From the NCBI GenBank assembly GCA_030538175.1, contig JAUNUL010000127.1:1-8229 (forward strand): 8,229 bases of DNA, given 5' to 3'. This document shows, in pieces, positions 5,405-8,229 of the stretch. The notes beneath the pieces are model-generated. The model had not been told where the DNA came from. It did not search any database and saw nothing but the letters and a program-made list of their open reading frames with translations. This stretch comes from Propionibacteriaceae bacterium. GTDB lineage: Bacteria; Actinomycetota; Actinomycetes; Propionibacteriales; Propionibacteriaceae. Both the position numbers and the translations under genes were made by a program. Position 1 is the first letter of the stretch. Every line of letters starts with the position of its first letter.

Positions 5405-5815
5405 ATGGATATCGTCGTTCTCATCGCCCGCATCCTCTTCGTGGCCGTCTTCGCGGCATCCGCGATCGGCCACCTGAAGTCCGCTGAGGCCATGGCGGCC
5501 TATGCCAAGTTCAAGGGCGTCCCCGCCGCCAAGCTCAGCGTGATCGGCTCCGGCATCCTGATGGCCCTCGGCACCCTCTCGGTCGTGCTGGGCCTCTGGG
5601 GCGATCTCGGCGCTCTGCTGCTCCTCGTCGCGATCCTCCCGATCCCGTTCCTGATGCACCGCTTCTGGGCCGAGAAGGACGAGGCCCGCATGAACGAGCA
5701 GGTTCAGTTCAACAAGACCCTGTCGCTGGTCGGTGGCGCGCTCGCCCTGTTCGCGCTGTTCGCCATGGTTCCCGACCTCGGCCTGACCATCACCGGCCCG
5801 CTGTTCAGCCTCTGA
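5405..5815 (+). CDS. DoxX-family membrane protein
   Basis: The protein has 136 residues. ATG at 5405 follows AAAGG at 5391-5395 by nine bases. The pattern matches the DoxX/SURF4-like family: four hydrophobic helices at about 3-22, 45-64, 68-86 and 106-123; helix 1 ends in SAIGHLKS (19-26) with the family's small residues and His; and MHRFWAEKDEARMNEQVQF at 84-102 is followed by NKTLSLVGG (103-111), the position where the family has its conserved F/W-acidic and NL-GG motif. DoxX proteins are inner-membrane proteins with an unclear role, in some bacteria linked to quinone-related redox or oxidative-stress systems. It is divergent from the methyltransferase and stands alone, with its own terminator. 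The clustered TTGA/TCAA boxes suggest tight control, possibly by a MarR or similar regulator. Confidence 0.92.
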   Translation: MDIVVLIARILFVAVFAASAIGHLKSAEAMAAYAKFKGVPAAKLSVIGSGILMALGTLSVVLGLWGDLGALLLLVAILPIPFLMHRFWAEKDEARMNEQVQFNKTLSLVGGALALFALFAMVPDLGLTITGPLFSL

Positions 5816-5854
5816 GCTGTAGCACCGCCTGACAGGCGCAGCCTGCACCGCTGA

Positions 5855-5898
5855 CAACAAACGCCCGGGCCTCCTGATGGAGGACCCGGGCCTTGTTG
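5855..5898. terminator. Strong bidirectional intrinsic terminator
   Basis: The hairpin has CAACAA (5855-5860) pairing with TTGTTG (5893-5898), GCCCGGG (5863-5869) with CCCGGGC (5885-5891), and CCTCC (5870-5874) with GGAGG (5879-5883) around a TGAT loop, with one bulged A at 5884. The arms end A-rich on the left and T-rich on the right, the form seen in actinobacterial terminators between convergent genes. It lies 40 bases after the DoxX stop and 51 bases beyond the GNAT stop, so it can end both transcripts. Confidence 0.88.
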
Positions 5899-5948
5899 AT
5901 TGTCCGAGGGATGATTCCTGGGCTCTGGCCCCCGTGATCGAGGCGCGA

Positions 5949-6281
5949 TCAGGCGAGGTGCTTCTCGACCAGCTCGATCGCTTCGGGCCGCACAGGATCG
6001 GTGATGTCCTCATAGCCGGAGTTCTTCTGCAGATAGCCCTTCACATAGGGGCAGACCGGCACGATCCGCTTCCCATCCGCACGGGTCTGCTCAAGGGCCT
6101 GCTTCACCAGCTTTCCGGCCAGGCCCTGACCGCCGAACTCCTCGCCGATCTCGGTATGGAAGAAGATCCGCTGGGACTCCACCTCCAGGAACTGGGTGAA
6201 CCCAGCCACGGCTCCGTCCACCCGGATCTCGAAACGGTCGGGGGCCTCTTCGCGGGTCACGGTCACGGCGCTCTCACTCAT
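5949..6281 (-). CDS. Small GNAT-family N-acetyltransferase (NATD1/YjdJ-like)
   Basis: The protein has 110 residues. The frame stays open to 6461, but ATG at 6281 is chosen because AGGAG stands six bases before it and the family starts here. The sequence fits the short single-domain GNAT group (COG2388/Acetyltransf_CG): a beta-hairpin (RFEIRVDGAVAGFTQFLEV, 16-34), IFFHTEIGEEFGGQGLAGKL (39-58) with the acetyl-CoA pyrophosphate loop at G51-QGLAG, then VKQALEQTRADGKRIVPVCPYVKGYLQ (59-85), with the family's VP-CPYV strand. These proteins transfer acetyl from acetyl-CoA to an amino group; the substrate is unknown. It is cytoplasmic. The start codon overlaps the nearest in-frame ATG (6280) of the gene on the opposite strand. 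Confidence 0.9.
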   Translation of the reverse strand: MSESAVTVTREEAPDRFEIRVDGAVAGFTQFLEVESQRIFFHTEIGEEFGGQGLAGKLVKQALEQTRADGKRIVPVCPYVKGYLQKNSGYEDITDPVRPEAIELVEKHLA

Positions 6282-6558
6282 GCGTTTCTCCTGTGCTGTT
6301 GACTGGTGCAAGCTCTCCTCGATCGTAGTCACCGCGCGGAATCCCTTTGACACTCGGCAGCCACCGGTCACCCGCGTTCGCGAGATCACCAAGGAACTGG
6401 CGCGCGCCGACGCGGCGGCGGACACCAAGGAACTCTTTCGGGAACTGCGCACCCTCACCAACGACTACGCCATCCCCGACGACGTCTGCGTCACCGTCGA
6501 GGCCACCTATCAGGCCCTCGAGCGCGCCGATCGTGCGGCGCACGCGGTCAAGGCCTGA
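6280..6558 (+). CDS. Small helical protein of unknown function, start unresolved
   Basis: The last about 65 codons (from about 6360) have strongly GC-ending codons and encode an acidic, helix-rich sequence (VREITKELARADAAADTKEL, then ERADRAAHAVKA at the C-terminus), so it appears truly coding. No good start exists. The only in-frame ATG codons are at 6280, which overlaps the GNAT start and has no ribosome site, and at 6196, inside the GNAT gene. From ATG 6280 the protein would have 92 residues, and its first 25 look like non-coding DNA read through. Either the gene uses a non-canonical start (near 6330-6360), or it is a 5'-truncated remnant. I do not recognise the family. Its stop is back-to-back with that of the 6559 gene within TGATCA. 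Confidence 0.5.
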   Translation: MRFSCAVDWCKLSSIVVTARNPFDTRQPPVTRVREITKELARADAAADTKELFRELRTLTNDYAIPDDVCVTVEATYQALERADRAAHAVKA

Positions 6559-7155
6559 TCACCACGGCAGGCCCACCCGCGCGGCGAAGATGGCAACAGA
6601 GACCAGAGCAAAGGCCAAGAGGGTCACGCCCATGACAGGGCCGACCAAACGGCTTGTCGGGAAGTCCCCCGACTTCAGTCGCGGCACGAGCAGGACCAGC
6701 AGAACGGTCTGAAGCAGACCCAGGACGATCAGCGACCAGTCGTTGAGCAGGAAGGCCAACGGCACGAAGTGCAGGGCCACGACCAGCGCGACCCACCAGG
6801 CCATCCAGCGCGTTTGCTTCCTGCGCCACAGCACCAGACACCCGATCGCGGCGGCCAGCAACTCCAGGCCGACGAGGACGCCGAACCATGGGTACCGGCC
6901 CTCCAGGGAGGTCCCATCACCCCAGCGGGTGACCACCCCATAGCCGAACAGACCGAAGAGAATCACACCGAGCACCGAACCGACACCGAGGCGCCACCGC
7001 CATTGCTGGGGTGGCGCTTCATGTCCCCACCCGAACCAAACCATGGCCATCAGGCCGAACCAGGCAATGGTGAACGCGTGGTCGCGAACTCGGTCAGCAT
7101 GCGGCGACCCCTCTCGTCGATTGTGATTCGGAAGCCGATGCCCCGACTGTGCCAC
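6559..7155 (-). CDS. Six-helix membrane protein of unknown function, possibly frameshifted at its start
   Basis: From in-frame GTG at 7155 the protein has 198 residues; from ATG at 7050 it has 163. Hydrophobic segments fall at about 27-44, 55-76, 90-110, 117-137, 140-158 and 170-194 (numbering from GTG 7155), with few charged residues inside. Helix 1 (AFTIAWFGLMAMVWFGWG) would be cut in half by an ATG 7050 start, so an earlier start is needed, yet GTG 7155 has no ribosome site. A much better start signal, GAGAGGGG then seven bases then ATG at 7100, is one frame out; adding one base after that ATG would give M-x-DRVRDHAF leading straight into helix 1. I infer a one-base deletion or a sequence error. 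Function is unknown; no catalytic motif is visible. It follows the 7193 gene in the same direction and may be the last gene of that operon. Confidence 0.68.
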   Translation of the reverse strand: MAQSGHRLPNHNRREGSPHADRVRDHAFTIAWFGLMAMVWFGWGHEAPPQQWRWRLGVGSVLGVILFGLFGYGVVTRWGDGTSLEGRYPWFGVLVGLELLAAAIGCLVLWRRKQTRWMAWWVALVVALHFVPLAFLLNDWSLIVLGLLQTVLLVLLVPRLKSGDFPTSRLVGPVMGVTLLAFALVSVAIFAARVGLPW

Positions 7156-7192
7156 TATGAGCGCATTAGGGGTCGCTGGGTGGATCAGACAC

Positions 7193-7873
7193 TCACTTTC
7201 CCGCGACGTCGTCGCCGTAGAGGTGTTGGCCCAACAGCCGATGTTCGGCATCGAGGCGAGTACGCAACTCCGCAGCCATCGTGTCGAAGTGGTGATTGCA
7301 ACTGGCGATCTCGCTGCGGAGTTCCGCCAACGATGCCTCGGTCCCCTCGTGTTCAACGGCGACCGCGGCGTCGCGTACTTCATCGAGCCGCAGGGCAATC
7401 CCGGCCGCATGATTGAGGATCGTCTCGTTGTCACCCGATGAAGTGAGGAACTCCGCCCACATGCTGAGGGCGGCGGCCAGCTGTCGCCGCTCACTCACCA
7501 CCTGCTCGCGCAATGCGTGCAGCTCGTCATGCAGCCCGGCGCTGTCCAGCGCGCTCTCCACCTCGGGCAGCGACCGGATGACGATGTGCCCGCGGGAGAT
7601 CTCACTGGCCTCCTCATCCGCCATCGCATGCATGAATTCGGACAAGGCGAGCCGGTTCAGCGGCGCCCAGCGACGCGCCTGATGTTTGGCCAACATCCGA
7701 TCCAGCACCAGGGTGGTCAACAGGAATGACACGAGGCCCGCCGCGAGACCCGCAAGGATCACGACGTTCTGCCACAACCCCGTGGCGATGTCGATCCACA
7801 GGATGACGACGATGACCACCACGGAGCCGACGATCGTGGCCGTCTTGCTGGCCCTGTCTGACCGCCTGGCCAT
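7193..7873 (-). CDS. Two-helix membrane protein with C-terminal coiled coil
   Basis: The protein has 226 residues, ATG at 7873. After a basic N-terminus (MARRSDRASK) two hydrophobic helices lie at about 11-28 and 36-57, separated by a short polar turn, so both ends should be cytoplasmic. A conserved-looking patch RRWAPLNRLALSEFMHAMADEE (67-88) is followed by a long charged helical region 101-216 with heptad-like spacing of Leu/Ala (for example LHDELHALREQVVSERRQL at 114-132 and SLAELRSEIA at 181-190), consistent with a coiled-coil or helical bundle. I do not recognise the family or function; a membrane-tethered scaffold or sensor is only a guess. Its ATG overlaps the preceding stop as TGATG, with no independent ribosome site, which indicates translational coupling to the upstream gene. 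Confidence 0.85.
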   Translation of the reverse strand: MARRSDRASKTATIVGSVVVIVVILWIDIATGLWQNVVILAGLAAGLVSFLLTTLVLDRMLAKHQARRWAPLNRLALSEFMHAMADEEASEISRGHIVIRSLPEVESALDSAGLHDELHALREQVVSERRQLAAALSMWAEFLTSSGDNETILNHAAGIALRLDEVRDAAVAVEHEGTEASLAELRSEIASCNHHFDTMAAELRTRLDAEHRLLGQHLYGDDVAGK

Positions 7874-8184
7874 CAGTCGGGGATGCCGGCGATGGCCGTG
7901 AGCCGCTGGCTAGTCATGCTTTCGCGGTCGATGATCGGCAGGATGGCGGCCAATTCCTCGCCATGCCCCGGAATCGTTCGGATACGTCCGTGCAACATGT
8001 AGCTCACGGACACCATGATTCCACGCTGGGCCCGGCGTACTCCTTCGGCCAACCCGACCTTCGCGGCGACCCGGATTCGGCGACTGACCTGCAGACTGCG
8101 CACCCGGGCGTACACCGGACTGGCATGCTGGCCAACCAGAGCGGGCGACAGGTGAGTTTGGAGGCGAGACATGGGCCAGTCCAC
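7873..8184 (-). CDS. Short protein with possible monooxygenase (ABM)-like segment, maybe truncated
   Basis: The frame begins with GTG at 8184 (103 residues) or ATG at 8172 (99 residues); a further ATG at 8016 would give only 47 residues. Codons are GC-ending through the whole length, which supports the longer form. The segment VSVSYMLHGRIRTIPGHGEE (57-76) and the following LAAIL resemble the first strand and helix of the antibiotic-biosynthesis-monooxygenase fold, which normally begins a protein of about 100 residues. Here it comes after a basic 55-residue stretch (rich in Arg, such as RVRSLQVSRRIRV) and is followed by only 20 more residues, so the fold would be incomplete. The resemblance is weak and may be chance. 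The stop overlaps the start of the 7193-7873 gene (TGATG). A minus-strand TTATCT (complement of 8188-8193) just before the start may be a -10 for a short-leader transcript. Confidence 0.55.
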   Translation of the reverse strand: MDWPMSRLQTHLSPALVGQHASPVYARVRSLQVSRRIRVAAKVGLAEGVRRAQRGIMVSVSYMLHGRIRTIPGHGEELAAILPIIDRESMTSQRLTAIAGIPD

Positions 8185-8217
8185 GACAGATAAGCGGCAT
8201 CGATACCGGTCCGCTCC

Positions 8218-8229
8218 GTCAGTGCTGAC
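8218..8229. promoter_or_regulatory. Palindrome GTCAG-TG-CTGAC at the window edge
   Basis: A perfect 5-bp inverted repeat with a 2-base gap lies about 25 bases beyond the candidate -10 of the leftward operon starting at 8184. It could be an operator over the -35 region, but it is cut by the window edge and short enough to occur by chance. Confidence 0.2.

Noticed and set aside
7156..7494. Upstream extension of the six-helix membrane protein frame
   Set aside because: Most of it lies within the 7193-7873 gene on the same strand in another frame, and its product is Ser/Arg-rich without membrane or conserved character.

Overview
The window is high-GC, G/C-ending-codon DNA from an actinobacterium (Actinomycetota). 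A Propionibacteriales- or Micrococcales-like host is my inference from the style of the Tat-exported protein, the GTG/TTG starts and the small-protein content; the genus cannot be read from the sequence. Nothing indicates a phage, an insertion sequence, a CRISPR array, or a tRNA or rRNA gene.

Layout. Positions 1-429 (-) hold the first 143 codons of a MarR-family regulator, with a GTTGA-N2-TCAAC inverted repeat over its likely promoter. Divergent from it, 635-1102 (+) encodes a small four-helix membrane protein. It converges on 1133-1912 (-), a Tat-exported protein of unknown function. Divergent from that, 2049-2636 (+) is a PlsC-type acyltransferase, which converges on a cytoplasmic-type serine hydrolase (beta-lactamase fold), 2678-3736 (-). 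A 251-bp spacer separates the hydrolase from a divergent TetR regulator, 3988-4641 (+), which converges on a solitary DNA methyltransferase, 4655-5302 or 5350 (-). A divergent promoter region packed with TTGA/TCAA inverted repeats leads to a DoxX-family membrane protein, 5405-5815 (+), closed by a strong hairpin terminator. A small GNAT acetyltransferase (5949-6281, -) and a short unrecognised helical protein (about 6280-6558, +) follow. The last part reads leftward as a probable operon: a short protein whose C-terminal part resembles the start of an antibiotic-biosynthesis-monooxygenase domain (7873-8184), a two-helix membrane protein with a coiled-coil tail (7193-7873, stop/start overlap TGATG), and a six-helix membrane protein (6559 to about 7155) whose 5' end looks frameshifted.

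How the genes relate. Most are single-gene units in alternating orientation, an accessory housekeeping neighbourhood rather than one pathway. The best regulatory inference is that a MarR-type repressor acting on TTGA/TCAA palindromes controls the MarR/membrane-protein promoter and possibly the DoxX/methyltransferase promoter. The TetR protein may control the divergent serine hydrolase. I did not find a convincing new multi-gene system. The most notable points are the repeated operator-like boxes at 5335-5401, the displaced start frame at 7100, the solitary TSPPY methyltransferase and the secreted protein with no recognisable family.
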